From contig CM039463.1 in NCBI GenBank assembly GCA_022414725.1, positions 86,629,711 through 86,693,710 on the forward strand: a stretch of 64,000 nucleotides of DNA, given 5' to 3'. Below are positions 31,346 to 42,504 of the stretch, piece by piece (the stretch's first letter is position 1; every line of letters starts with the position of its first letter). The notes beneath the pieces were generated by a model. That model saw only the letters and a list, made by a program, of their open reading frames with translations, was not told the origin of the DNA and did not search any database. The DNA comes from Microglena sp. YARC. Taxonomy: Eukaryota; Chlorophyta; Chlorophyceae; Chlamydomonadales; Chlamydomonadaceae. Position numbers and translations under genes: made by a program.

Positions 31346-32270
31346 TGTGTGTGTGGTCGGACATAAGATAACATGTCACTTTTTCCGAAGCACATTTCGT
31401 AGGCGCTACTTCTCCTTCGCATAAGCGGAGACTGGAATCGGGATGCGACGACGCTAGGCTTTGCAATGATCATCAATTCGCGCACTTTCCTGATTTGAGA
31501 TGTCCACTCAAACCAGATTTGCCGAATTCTCTAACCCCCCTCTCCTCCCCAATGATCAACAACAACTGCCGGCGACCAAGCATCCCGATTCCGGGCAAGA
31601 AGCACTTCAGAGAAGTCCAAGCGCAGGAGGGAGGTAGGGGAACGCGAAGCCCCCAACACCAGTGCTTGGAACCCTGTCCACAAACTCAATACCAAATCTG
31701 CGAAAGTGACAGATCACCCAAAAATTAAAATATCCTCACCTTTCAATGAACAACCTGGACAACAAGATCCTACAGGCAGCTTCCGGGCAGAGAGCAAAAG
31801 CGCCAAGGATCTACCTAGGACTCACGCTGAACCAAGTTCTGCCAAACCTAAAAATCATCCCAACCATACTCAATCAAAAAATATCTGGAACAAACAAGAC
31901 AGACGAAATCCTCCTACTACGAGCTCTGCCATTCACCTTATCATTGCCCTTCTTCTCGTCAATTGCCTGGATATCACCGCCGCTTCAACAGCCTCTTTCC
32001 GCACTCCTTTACCTTTCTTCGCACCTAACTCTCACTCAGCCACCAACATGTACTCAATGGGAGCTCAGCAAAAACAGGGTGCAACAAGGTAAGATCGATA
32101 GAACTTTGCACCGCCACGGGAAACAAGCTGCTAAATCCCGCCTCGCTTCCCCCACCTTTCCACCACACCGCCGCATACCTTTTTCCCTCAGCTACCACAC
32201 CGCACTATCTTACAAACTGCAAACATCCCAACACCACACCCATTGGCCATCCTCTAAACCTCAAATTCTC
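31346..32270 (+). other. Unassigned frames downstream of LINE fragment
   Basis: Two overlapping plus frames (31706-32092 and 31746-32291) of up to 181 codons are rich in Ser, Pro, Gln and Asn. They may be the remainder of the decayed LINE, but no motif supports it. Confidence 0.25.
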
Positions 32271-32442
32271 TATGCCTCTCATGGCGATTAATACCGCCTC
32301 TCACGGCGTGGGTGCAAGTCCCGATATGCCTCTCATGGCATTATCGTCTTTGACGATTAATACAGCCTCTCATGGCGTGGGTGCAAGTCCCGATATGCCT
32401 CTCATGGCATTATCGTCTCTGACGATCAATACAGCCTCTCAT
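32271..32442 (+). repeat. 69-bp tandem repeat abutting the LTR
   Basis: About two and a half units encoding MPLMALSSLTINTASHGVGASPD in one frame end exactly where the LTR starts. Confidence 0.85.
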
Positions 32443-32788
32443 TGTAACGGTACAGAACCCTTCACGGGTACTCTGGCCGTCCAGCAAGGCATACGGGTAC
32501 CCCGTACCCGTAAGCCACGTGACGAACGCACATGATATAGTACCATACCTATGTACTGCCTCATCTCTCACAACGCACACGTTGCGCACATAGACACGAG
32601 CTACTCGGAACGAACCCTTCTACTCCTACCACGAAGACGTTCGCTCCCTGACTCTCTACATCCCTTACTAAGGTAACCCTCTACTTGTTCTGCTAGTTCA
32701 CCCATATCAACATACACGTAAACACACATCACGCATCGCGTTCCCTAGTCTACCCCCAAGCTGCTAAGGAGCATCCTGAGTTGTTACA
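32443..32788 (+). repeat. 5' LTR of Gypsy element 1 (346 bp)
   Basis: Begins TGTAACGGTACAG and ends GAGTTGTTACA. The same 346-bp sequence occurs at 37975-38320 on the minus strand and, split by a LINE, at 53259-53519 plus 57628-57713. Confidence 0.93.
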
Positions 32789-32789
32789 C

Positions 32790-32801
32790 TGGTAGCGGAG
32801 C
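32790..32801 (+). promoter_or_regulatory. Primer binding site
   Basis: TGGTAGCGGAGC begins one base after the LTR. It resembles the complement of an initiator Met tRNA 3' end, the usual primer in this superfamily. The same motif follows the 5' LTR of element 2 (53246-53257). Confidence 0.7.
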
Positions 32802-33552
32802 TGGTTTCGTTCCTTAGGGACCTCACGCATACACATACGCACGCATACACATATTTCTTCGAATTAATCGCACCCGCCAGGACATCCTGTCAACTTTTCT
32901 GGCATTTGCTGCTCGTTTTTCCTGCTCTTCCCTGTGGCTACGAATACACGTAGCGCCTGTTCGGTTCTCGCAGTGAACGGTCCTGTTAGGCTCGACACGC
33001 ACTAGGCCGCCTGCGACCTGTCTTGCATGGGCATCTTTTCCTAGCCTGCCCTGCCCCTGTCTGGCCTACGTTCTCGATTCTTGCATTCACGTCCTGTCCC
33101 TTTGGTCATAGCTTCTAACGCTCTATTCCCGAGCATCTCCCTCGCGGATTGATCAATAGTGCAGCATCGGCTCCATTGGCCACCTCGACTGTACTTGCTT
33201 TAATTAGGGTACTTCGCGAGCCTGTCCTGCAGCTCTCCCTGGTTGCTGCATCAATTATTCGTGCTGTCCACCTGCTATCTTGCTCATCCTGTCGCGCAAT
33301 TCGATTCGTCGGTGTACTTCCTTGCTTGCCCTGTGGTACGTGCCTTCGCAGTGTTAATATCCCTCATCGTATTCTGGACGAACGCGTCATTCACAGTTAC
33401 GTTTGAGGCATTATCAGCTTGTTACGCTCGCAAATTTTAATAGTCCCTGTGGCAGGTGATATTTTGGCATCTTAGAGTTGCGAGTAATACCCCCTCTCTA
33501 GCCCACCACTCATCCCTGTCCAGCCTACTGACTTGTGCTGTTGCCAGTGCAG

Positions 33553-34312
33553 AATGGCCTCCCACAAAACAAACCTGGGTACCGACGCCGCTGCTGATGA
33601 GCAGCCTACGATTTCAGTGGTAGACACCAATCCGGAAGGGATTGCGTTGTCTGACACTGAGCCCGACACTGAGCTCGGTGCGACGCAAGACGAGTCCGCC
33701 TCTGCCGACGCGCGGCCCTCTGTGTCAGTGGGTACGCTAGCTGCAGCCTCTGGTTGCCGGCTTCAATGGTCTGGCGGCATCCTCGGGTGCGCCGCCCGCT
33801 GCCGCGCCTTTGAGCGCTGGCATTGCCCCGACGACGTCGCCGACGCCGATGGCCGGACCTTCCTTTGAGGAGGCCAGCGCTACATATCGCGCTAGCGCTG
33901 AGCGCAAGCGGCATGAACACATGGGTGATCACCTTATCGCTGTGGAGCAGATTGGACACCTCCGCGCGCAGCTTGATCAGGCCGCCATCGCTAACTCGGC
34001 CTTGACCGACCAGTTTACGTCGGCTGTCTCCGCTAAGGACGCCAGCCTCGCCGATCTGGTGCGCCGCCTCGCCGCCTCAAGCGCGGCTACCGAGGCCGCA
34101 TTGGCCAATGCGTGCGATCCTGCTGAGCGCCAAGAGCTGGTTAACAGCCACTACTGCCTCGGCAGGGATCTGGGCAAGAGTCGCCAGGAAGTGAGCGACC
34201 TCCAGGCCACTTACACTCTGGCTGCGGCAAACTCCAAATCCGCCATGGATGCGATGCGCACGGCGCTCGAGGCTAACGAGCGAGACCTGACACGATCTCA
34301 AACAGGTGAGTG
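33553..34312 (+). pseudogene. Ty3/Gypsy gag N-terminal fragment (element 1)
   Basis: Begins MASHKTNLGTDAAADEQP and joins LSDTEPDTELGAT...ESASADARPS, shared with element 2's Gag. After a frameshift near 33740 it continues MSAGIAPTTSPTP...HLRAQLDQAAIA...SAVSAKDASLADLV...TRSQTG, a long Ala-rich probable coiled coil. Homology with element 2 ends at about 34312, so gag is truncated and there is no pol. The leader (32802-33552) is several hundred bases longer than in element 2, which also lacks the first ~30 residues seen here. Confidence 0.85.
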
Positions 34313-35035
34313 CTCATCGGTAAGTTTTGCTGTACTTAACCATTCTTGTTTCAAGAGGAAAACCTCTTGATTCACCCCTCTTAAGTAGTCCGAGCGCCAA
34401 GAGGCAATTTGCTTGAAAAATGCCCTCTTGAATCCCTCTTATTTAAGAGGTTAATCAAGAGGTGTCTTGTACGTCTATTGATTCAAGGTCACTTGTTGAA
34501 TTCTTGTTTCAGTGTAGAATCAATAGGTTGCCTTGTATGTGTCTTGAATCAAGATTACTTGCTGCTCTTAAATAATCCGAGCGCCAAGAGGCATTTTGCT
34601 TGAAAGCAGCTTGCTTGAACCGTTCTTATTTAAGTGGGGAACCAAGAGGGTGACTTTTGTGTCCATTGATTCAGGATGACTTGCTCTAGGGGGGGACGTA
34701 TAGGGTTTGGAAGGCAGTTTTTTACATTTAACTAACCAGTAGCAAAGTGATGTCGCGGACTCAGCAGCCAAATAAACCCAAACCCATCCAAACCCAACTT
34801 CCTAATAACCAAACCCAACTTCAACCTAACCTCCTAAGAAGACAAACCCACCGACCCTCATCCAAACATAACCCAACTTCCTAATAACCTAACCCAACTT
34901 CATAAAACAACCTCCTAAGCCAAACCCAACCCAACTTCATAAAAACCCAACCCAACTTCAAGCCAACCTCATAGGGCAAACCCACCGACCCCAATGCAAA
35001 CCCAACCCAAGTTCAACCAATCTGCCTGAAAAATT
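34313..35035 (+). repeat. 187-bp tandem repeat and AACCCAACTTC tract
   Basis: Two units (about 34376-34495, 34563-34683) share ctcttaa(g/a)ta(g/a)tccgagcgccaagaggcatttgcttgaa. From about 34750 to 35020 the sequence is degenerate AAACCCAACTTC(C)TAA repeat. Confidence 0.8.
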
Positions 35036-35041
35036 AAACAA

Positions 35042-37346
35042 TTAGTTGTTCAGGCAGATGGCCTTAATGCTATCCCTTGAGCTCCTAATGTAGGTGCACT
35101 CCTCGTCGATAGCCATCTTGGTAGCCTGCTCATTGAACAGTTTGTTCTTGGAGAAAGGGTCCTTCAGCCTGCACTTCATCTGCAGATATTTTACAAGGGT
35201 GTGATAGTGTTATTTTAATGGTTTCAAAGATAGGCATTGATCAAGATGGATGGATGGATGGAGGTTTTGGTGATAGATGGAGCGAGGGAGGGAGTGTTTG
35301 ATGGATTGATTGATTGATGGATGGAGTGATGGAGTCATGTAGGGACAAAGGGAGGGAGGGAGGGAGGGATGTAGTGATGGAAGGATGTATGGAGTGATGC
35401 ATTGATGGATGGATGGATAAGTAGATTGATTGAGTGATGGATGTATGGCGGGAGTCAGGGATTGAGTGATACATTGAGTGATTGATGGATGGATGGAATG
35501 ATGGATGTTCTCACCCTGTAGCTGATGAAGGCGAGTTGCTCCACTGACAGTCGTAGTGGCACCGAAGCCTCCAGGGTCCTGTTGTCCGTTGTTCCGAACA
35601 CACTGGCAACAGCGGCTACAAACTCCACTTGCCCGTATGGGTCGTCCGCTGTAGCCCTCCAGTTGTCGTTCAACAACCTGTGCTCGCAAAAGTCCTTGGC
35701 TCTTTGAACACTGGCTGTGTCAAGCTTTCCTCTTGCGCTCATCTTGACAGGGGCCCTCGTGACGGCTTGGTAGTGAGTCCACTGCGTGTGTGCAAAAGGA
35801 AGTACATATACAGTTAGACCGTGCGGGGGTATAGTGAATGGAATCAAAACAATATCATTACAGTCACTCACATACATTATCACTTGATGTTAATATCCTT
35901 GTCACGCACGTTGCTTGTGTACCCTCTGCATCGAGCTATCAATTGCTATCATGTATACGTCTAGTATGTAAGGTTAATTCACGAATTCATGAAGATTGTT
36001 TAATTACCACGTCTGATGACCAACGACCTAGCTAGTCTGTCAGCTTCTTCTTGAAGATGTTGTACCCTCCCGTGAGCTTCATCCCTCCTGGGCGTCCATG
36101 TGTGGACTCAGTGAACACCCAATATGTTTCGAACATACTGCCATCAGAGTCATAGACCCTGCTGAAGTCCTTCATCTGGGGATGGTCCATGACAAGGGCC
36201 TTGCAATCATCTTTCTCCAGCAGGAAGGGCTTCTCCTTGTTGTTTATCATGTCGGATACGGACTCGCCTATCCATTTCTGCATGCATTCATTTCATCAAG
36301 CTTTATATACCAGAATTGGGGTCCTATTAAATTCATGTCAAGCAAACCACAAATTCCAAACATTAGGATGCATTAACACTACAATACTCAACATGAAATG
36401 GTTGCATGGTATGTACTTACGGTGATGTTGCTGTTGTGTAGGTTGGACATGTAAGGATTGACCTCGAAGGGCAGGGCTGTTTTGTTGGACGGCTCGGAGT
36501 TGCTTCCTTGATTGCCAGAATTGTTGCCTCCCCCATATTCGAGCGGTCTCACAACATCCCTTTCAGATCCTCCGTTGCCGGTCCCTTTTGTGAGGCACAT
36601 GTGAACGGCTTCCATCCTCTTCTCATACAAGCCCACACTCCTGTCTTGCATGTTGGGGTCATACTTGTTCAGTGTGTTGGGTGAAGGGACAGAAAGGTCC
36701 ATGATGTGCTTCATATCATAAACCTTGCCAACTCCCGTCAGGTTGAGGCTGCATAGTTGATTGGCAGCTTCTTCTTCTTGAGAGGGCATAGCCTCACCAT
36801 CATCATCATCTGCCCCCATACCTGCACTTTATTGAGGCCTGTTCTGAAGATGCAAGGGCGAGTCATCCCAATCAGCTCGATTTCCTATGGGCTGCAATGC
36901 CCGCGCTCCCGTCTTGGCCAAGCGTTGCCTTTTCTGTTCGGGACTTCTCAGCTCGCCATCCTCAGAGGAAAGTCCATCGCCCTCACCTTCGTTGCTGTCC
37001 TCAAGTCCACTCTCGATGTCCTCCTCGTCGTCCTCGTGCTCTTCCTCCTGGTTGTATGCTTCATCACTGCCGGCACTGTAGTGTTCTGCATGAAAAATCG
37101 CAGTTCGCCATTGATTTTTCGAATTACATGTAGATCTGGAAACAACATATCTGCTTCCTCACAACATCACTTGCCTTCGCTAAGGCTCGCGTTCTTCTGA
37201 CAAGCACTACCTTGCCGCCCTTCATGACGCTGATCAACAGACGCTCCAACCTTCTGCTTGGTCAAATCAGATCCTGACCTCCCATTGCCAGGGGATGCTT
37301 TTGAAAGCTTTAACGACCTAGTCTGACGACCAGCAGTTGTTCTCAT
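35042..37346 (-). pseudogene. Multi-exon gene of unknown function, with nonsense codon
   Basis: Exon 1 37175-37346 (ATG at 37346; MRTTAGRQTRSLKLSKASPG...; donor GAAG/GCAAGT, a GC donor), exon 2 36421-37085 (phase 1 in; very acidic EEEHEDDEED... then SPEQKRQRLAK; donor ACC/GTAAGT), exon 3 36032-36277 (KWIGESVSDMINNKEKPF...GYNIFKKKLTD, stop), then 35515-35781 (WTHYQAVTRAP...LAFISYR, donor AGG/GTGAGA) and 35042-35179 (MKCRLKDPFSKN...AICLNN, stop). Exon 2 has an in-frame TAA (CAATAAAG, near 36839), and exon 3 ends in a stop, so the last two exons may belong to a separate or broken model. I recognise no domain. It could be a host gene or part of a DNA transposon. Fragments of (GGAT)n lie in the last intron. 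Confidence 0.55.
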
Positions 37347-37684
37347 TGTGTACAGTGAGGTGTCAGTTAACTACTAAGCAAACAAGTTCGAATAAGGCAA
37401 GCGAAGGACAACACTTGGTGCTGGGAGTCGTGGCGTATGGTCACTCTTAATCTCATCGTATTGCTGTACTTCTCGCATGCGTGACCTTAGAACATCACAT
37501 ACACACACACAACCCGCAATCTTCGACGTCCATAATACTTCCCTCGTCCGCGTTCGTTACCTTGGCACTATCATTTTACTCCGCTTCATAACTGCATAAC
37601 CTGATTTGATAACACTCCGCCATCAACGTCACTTAGTTCATTAATCTTATCTTCTAGTGACCCCAGAGAGCACAGGCGGCAGCC

Positions 37685-37974
37685 ATGAACAGCTCTCTGG
37701 GGTTGAGTTGTGCGAATTGCATGATGGCCTTTACGAGTTCGATGGCCTATCAATCGTACATGCTCCATGCAAAAAAATGCTACCCTAGGGTTGTTGGGAG
37801 ATATCCCGAACCTGAAATAATACAGCAGAGTACTGACCATGTGAGCAACATACTCCATGCACCTACTAGCAGCGCATATCATGGCATTGCTGAAGGCGAC
37901 ATGGATGGTGGCATTGCTGATTCTGGCACAGAAAACGGGGGTGGTAGTGATGGGGAAGAGGTGGAGGATATCCA
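37685..37974 (+). pseudogene. C2HC zinc-finger ORF cut by an LTR
   Basis: MNSSLGLSCANCMMAF... contains C-x2-C-x15-H-x3-C (LSCANC...HAKKC), a C2HC finger near the N-terminus, then an acidic stretch (GGGSDGEEVEDI). The frame runs into the LTR at 37975, so the 3' part is lost or displaced. It is divergent from the gene at 35042-37346 with 338 bp between the two ATGs. Some DNA transposases begin with such a finger; that is only a possibility. Confidence 0.5.
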
Positions 37975-38320
37975 TGTAACAGCTCAGGATGCTAATAGCA
38001 GCTTGAGGGGTTATCTAGAGTAACGTGATGCGTGATGTGTGTTTACGTGTATGTTGATATGAGTGAACTAGCAGAACAGGGGGAGGGTTACCTAGGTAGG
38101 GATGTCGAGTAGCTTGGAAGGAACGTCTTCGTGGAAGGAGTAGAAGGGTTCATTCCGAGTAGCTCGTGTCTATGTACGCAACGTGTGCGTTGTGAGAGAT
38201 GAGGCAGTACATGGGTGTGGTACTGTATCATGTGCGTTCGTCACGTGGCTTACGGGTACGGTGTACCCGTATGCTTTGCTGGACGGCCAGAGTACCCGTG
38301 AAGGGTTCTGTACCGTTACA
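37975..38320 (-). repeat. 3' LTR of element 2 (346 bp)
   Basis: Minus strand TGTAACGG...GCTGTTACA, equal in length to the LTR at 32443-32788 and differing by scattered substitutions. Confidence 0.93.
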
Positions 38321-38334
38321 CTCCCCCCCCTCCA
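38321..38334 (-). promoter_or_regulatory. Polypurine tract
   Basis: Minus strand GGAGGGGGGGGAG immediately precedes the 3' LTR, the usual plus-strand primer position. Confidence 0.8.
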
Positions 38335-38487
38335 TAAGAGATGCGGACCCCGCATCTGATCGTAATAAAGGTGGGATGTGAATACCAGTCGTAGTCGTAT
38401 GTGCCGTGCTCAAATATATACTTGATGAATCAAGTTGGTTTCGGAGAGAACCATTTAACATCCCTTTTGAGTACTCCGGGAAAGAAA

Positions 38488-39018
38488 GCTTTATGAATAA
38501 AGCAATCTGACCGCCGTGTCATATGCGTCGAGTGCGATGGGTTGGTGATGGGCCCGTTTTTTCGACGTACGTCGGGACATAACGGGCGTAACACGTGATT
38601 TCCATGCATCGACGATGTGAGGGGCACTTTTCTTGACCGCCTTGGCGAGTTCCCAAGTGTCTTGCTCAATACCGAAGTCTTGCCATCGGACCAAGTATTC
38701 GAGACGTCGTTTGCTGGATGTGCCTATGACACGCAACTTCTCGCGCATGATGCATTGGATATTCCAAATTGGAGCGCCGTCGGAGTCGAACTCAAGCGGT
38801 TGTCCAACATGGACAACGCCATCGGAGCGCCAATGCTTGATCAAACCCACGTGAAACACGGGGTGGATGCGCATCATCTTGGGCAAAGCCAAGCGGCACG
38901 CCGTGACTTGCCGGACGACTCCGGTGACCTCGTCGCGTGGACCAATGCATTCCGTAATCGTATAGGGGCCAACAAAACGAGGCGTAAATTTTGGTTTACC
39001 GTTGCCTTGAACTTCATA
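38488..39018 (-). pseudogene. Integrase C-terminus with chromodomain (element 2)
   Basis: After a frameshift near 39020 the frame reads GNGKPKFTPRFVGPYTI, then LALPKMMRIHPVFHVGLIKHW, the usual post-integrase region. Then follows a chromodomain, EYLVRWQDFGIEQDTWELA...IVDAW, with aromatic positions Y, W and W. Chromodomains in this position tether integration to modified histone H3 in chromoviruses. Confidence 0.88.
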
Positions 39019-39932
39019 TTGCGGGTGGACAAGAGAACTTTATCACCAAGGTTGAAGAAAACCTCCGTTCGTCGTTTATCGTAATGGGCTTTCTGCCGAT
39101 CCTGAGCGGCTTGCATGCATGCCTTGCATTGATCTTGTCGTTCAATGTGATCGGCCCACCAATTGTTGGCAGCCGGACATTTCGATTCGACCTCCGCCTT
39201 GAGCGGCGTCGTAGGGTCGTAACCAAGGTACGCCCGAAAGGGGGTGTTTTGAATGGACTCTTGGTAGGAATTGTTGATTGCAAATTCCACAAGCGCCAAG
39301 GACTTATCCCAATCGTCGTGGTACGGCCCCACGTAGTGGCAAATCATGTCCTCGATGACTCGGTTCATGCGTTCCGTCTGACCGTCAGTTTGAGGATGAA
39401 ACGCAGTCGAAAACGCTTGTCGCGTACCCATCAATCGATGGAGAGCCACGCCGAAATGGCCTGTGAATCGCGCATCGCGATCACTGAGGAGTTTCTTTGG
39501 GATACCATGATATCGGATGACACGATTCAGGTATAGGGAAGCGAATTCCTCTGCGTTTATCGTAGTATGACAAGGTTCTACATGAACCATCTTCGACAGT
39601 TTGTCGACGAACACTGCGATGGCATCATGGCCAGAAGAAGTTGGCGGCAGCGCCGTAATAAGGTCCGTGGAGACGCACTCCCAGAATTTCTCAGGAATTT
39701 CCACGGGAACCATGGTACCGTTAGGCTTTGCGTTTCCGGGCTTGTTCGTTTGGCACTTATGGCATTGTTGGACGAAGGCAGTAACATCTGCCGTGACTTT
39801 GGCCCAAGTAAAAGTGCGGGTGACCAGCTCCAATGTTTTGGTGCGACCGCAATGGCCCATGTAAATAGGGTCGTGAGGTTCGCGGATAATATCCAGGCGA
39901 AGTGCCGCGTCGAGGGGGACACACAAAAATTC
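39019..39932 (-). pseudogene. Integrase core (element 2)
   Basis: Begins FLCVPLDAALRLDIIRE. HHCC zinc finger HDPIYMGH...CHKC, then the DDE core: STDLITALP (Asp), LLSDRDARFTG (Asp), FHPQTDGQTERMNRVIED (Glu). It continues seamlessly, in homology, from the RNase H segment that ends at 46488; the 6.55-kb element sits between NKYGRE and FLCVP. Confidence 0.93.
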
Positions 39933-40335
39933 AGAAGGTTGACTCAGATTCCTTACAGTTGCTTTTTCATATTTCCAATACATATAATTTACCCTTAAGG
40001 GTTGAGGAAATTAAGCACATGCAGGCTTCATCATTGTCAGTACTTATATTTGCAAAAGTATGGGGGCCTGCTTGCTGGACATTGAGACACTGCCCGAGAG
40101 GTCCAGCGATCTTTCAGATGGGGCCCCCATTGGTACAAGTGCTAGTAGACATATTTAAGGTGTATGCTGGGCCTTGTAAAGTTTTAGCTTTGAGTGTGAT
40201 ATTTCCCTTAATTAGGGGGTATATCACACCACTAGCTGGCTTTACTGGTCTTATCAGCTTTTACCATTAAATAAAGTCAACTGCACTATCTAGCTTGTAA
40301 GTCCAGACTGTTCAGGTCTGTCTTTGTGCTACTAC
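39933..40335 (-). repeat. Split direct repeat B2 (right terminus)
   Basis: 403 bp, matching 40684-41086 with few differences. Both copies can be read as a 122-137-codon plus-strand frame ending LAGFTGLISFYH, probably fortuitous. Confidence 0.93.
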
Positions 40336-40437
40336 CAATAGAGTCGCTACTGTCAAATAATAACAGTCACTTCCCCTGGGAGGCTCAGGTAGCTTCTGGA
40401 AGATATAACTCCTGTGGGACAGAGGGATGGTGGTGGG

Positions 40438-40683
40438 AACTCGAAATTTGGTTCAGATCAAGGCTCAGCAGCTTGGGGCACCAAGAATTTAGTGCCCCCA
40501 GTGACTGTGCACTTGATTTTATACCGGGCAGGACAGTACTGCTGGGAAAACACTGGCGTTGGTTACTCCTGGTTTTGCCCGGGGGTTTACGGGTATTTGA
40601 AATATGAATGCGTCCTGCGGAATCTTACGTCGCGCGGCTGAATACTCCATTTCACCCACTACTGTGTGGGAAATGCGGCATTC
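40438..40683 (-). repeat. Split direct repeat A2
   Basis: 246 bp, matching A1 at 46242-46487. It adjoins B1 directly, so the A2/B1 join (GCGGCATTCAGACGGTTGAC) reproduces a circle junction, the expected recombinase substrate. Confidence 0.93.
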
Positions 40684-41086
40684 AGACGGTTGACTCAGAT
40701 TCCTTACAGTTGCTTTTTCATATTTCCAATACATATAATTTACCCTTAAGGGTTGAGGAAATTAAGCACATGCAGGCTTCATCATTGTCAGTACTTATAT
40801 TTGCAAAAGTATGGGGGCCTGCTTGCTGGACATTGAGACACTGCCCGAGAGGTCCAGCGATCTTTCAGATGGGGCCCCCATTGGTACAAGTGCTAGTAGA
40901 CATATTTAAGGTGTATGCTGGGCCTTGTAAAGTTTTAGCTTTGAGTGTGATATTTCCCTTAATTAGGGGGTATATCACACCACTAGCTGGCTTTACTGGT
41001 CTTATCAGCTTTTACCATTAAATAAAGTCAACTGCTCTATCTAGCTTGTAAGTCCAGACTGTTCAGGTCTGTCTTTGTGCTACTAC
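40684..41086 (-). repeat. Split direct repeat B1
   Basis: 403 bp, matching B2 at 39933-40335, next to A2 and downstream of the recombinase gene. Confidence 0.93.
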
Positions 41087-41276
41087 TATATGCAAGAGTC
41101 ACTGAAATTTCACACACACGTGCCCTCAGGATAATAAAAATCAGTCCCACATGTAAAGAAAAGGAGTGTAAAGGGGGACTGGGGGAAAGGTGTAGGAGTA
41201 GGAGCATGTAACGGGACAGCAGGCTTGGCTAAGTGATGGGGTATCAAAAGAAGAAGAAGGAAAGGAAAAGCTAGGA

Positions 41277-42248
41277 TCAGAGGCTGGAGGCAAAGTTCAA
41301 CTTGACCGAGAGATCTGGGATCAGATATGCCTTAATGGCATCTGATTTCCATCTACCTTGAGTTCTAATAGTCTCTAGATCTGCCCCATTAGCCCAAGCT
41401 GCTACTACACCTCCCCGTCTGAGGCTGTGCATGGCAAACCTAGCTGGATCTATGTCCAGTTTGGGGTGGGAGTGTGAAATAGCAGTGAGATAAGACTTTA
41501 GTCGATAGGACAAAGCCTGACCTGAAAGAAGGGGGGAGGAAGACAAGCTAAGGGAGTCTAGGTCCCAGGCGGTGATGAGGTGGTCCTCTGGCGTGGCGCC
41601 CTGACGGGTTCTAAGCTGTAAGAGGGCATCTATAATCCTCCTAACTCTAAGTGAGTCCCTACATTGGGCTGGGAGCACTACAGTGGCTCCCTTCCCTTCC
41701 TGGTCTGTTTTAGAGCGCCTGATGTGGACAACTACATGATCCTTCTTAGTCACTACATCTGACAAACGCAAAGCAATAAGCTCACTCCTTCTAAGGAGGC
41801 CAAAGAAACCCATCACTAGCCAAGCTGCGTCTCTAGTAAACAAGTCCTCCATGTGGGGCTGCAGGGTCTTCAGCTTCCTCATGGTCTCCAGACACTTGAT
41901 AATGAGGGACTTACATATGCCCTGCTTGCCAGAGGAGACTCCCTCAGGCCCCTGGAACACCCTGATGGCCTGTGAGAGCTGTCCCACAACACTGGAGTTC
42001 AGAGTGTGAAGGTCCAGTCCCTTAGACCTGTGCCATTCTGCTAGTGCTGACAGGGTTGTTTGAATGGTGGCAGGTTTGTAGTGACCTGCCGCCCAACCCA
42101 TGAACAGCTTTACTAGCGTCAGTGGCACTTGTTCCTTGGGGCCAGGAGGGAGTGCCTCCTGCTCAGTAATTAAGTATACCTCAGCCATGCACCTGGTGTA
42201 ACGCTTAAGAGCACTTGCATAAGTGTCTTGCGAACTGACAGCCAGGGT
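41277..42248 (-). CDS. Tyrosine recombinase
   Basis: Integrates and resolves the circular cDNA by strand exchange at the ATTC junctions (inference from family). The N-terminal core-binding part begins SSQDTYASALKRYTRC upstream of the first ATG (42188); the catalytic domain has RxxxH-R-Y residues at FGLLRRSELIALRL (Arg), HSLRRGG (His, Arg) and GRWKSDAIKAYL (Tyr). The frame is open over about 323 codons to 41277. A TAA at 42249-42251 separates it from the in-frame PHD finger upstream, so it may be translated separately or the stop may be a recent mutation. Confidence 0.94.
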   Translation of the reverse strand, partial: TLAVSSQDTYASALKRYTRCMAEVYLITEQEALPPGPKEQVPLTLVKLFMGWAAGHYKPATIQTTLSALAEWHRSKGLDLHTLNSSVVGQLSQAIRVFQGPEGVSSGKQGICKSLIIKCLETMRKLKTLQPHMEDLFTRDAAWLVMGFFGLLRRSELIALRLSDVVTKKDHVVVHIRRSKTDQEGKGATVVLPAQCRDSLRVRRIIDALLQLRTRQGATPEDHLITAWDLDSLSLSSSPLLSGQALSYRLKSYLTAISHSHPKLDIDPARFAMHSLRRGGVVAAWANGADLETIRTQGRWKSDAIKAYLIPDLSVKLNFASSL

Positions 42249-42251
42249 TTA

Positions 42252-42500
42252 GCCCTCCAGCATCACTAACCTCCTGGCACCTTGCTGGCCTTGGGCGCTA
42301 GTGATGTGGAGGTTGCACTCAATTAAAATGCAGGCTGGGCACTTGAATGTACCACAGGACATGGCATTCCTGCCCAAGCTGAGGCACTGGGGGTGGCTGT
42401 GCTGGTCGCAATTGGTGCACCTAAGAATCCTTCCCTTGGTGCCTTGGCAGATGGTACATCCTATGGTGGTTGGGAGGAAGAAGAAAAGGGGGGGGGGGGG
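42252..42500 (-). CDS. PHD finger segment of Pol
   Basis: Cys-x2-Cys-x9-Cys-x2-Cys-x4-His-x2-Cys-x14-Cys-x2-Cys (CTIC...CTNC DQHSH PQC...CPAC; 42330-42458), the C4HC3 pattern of a PHD finger, between RNase H and recombinase. PHD fingers commonly bind the N-terminal H3 tail. Upstream, a C run and pyrimidine tract ending CCATAG could be a 3' splice site, but phases do not fit as read; homopolymer length errors there may confuse the frame. I have not seen a PHD finger described for this class of element. Confidence 0.82.
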
Positions 42501-42504
42501 TAAG

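Noticed and set aside
37586..37975. 129-codon minus-strand frame
   Set aside because: Antisense to the C2HC-finger frame, which has a better start context and a recognisable motif.
40608..41021. 137-codon plus-strand frame, repeated at 39902-40270
   Set aside because: Lies entirely in the non-coding split repeats, antisense to the element. It is duplicated only because the repeats are.
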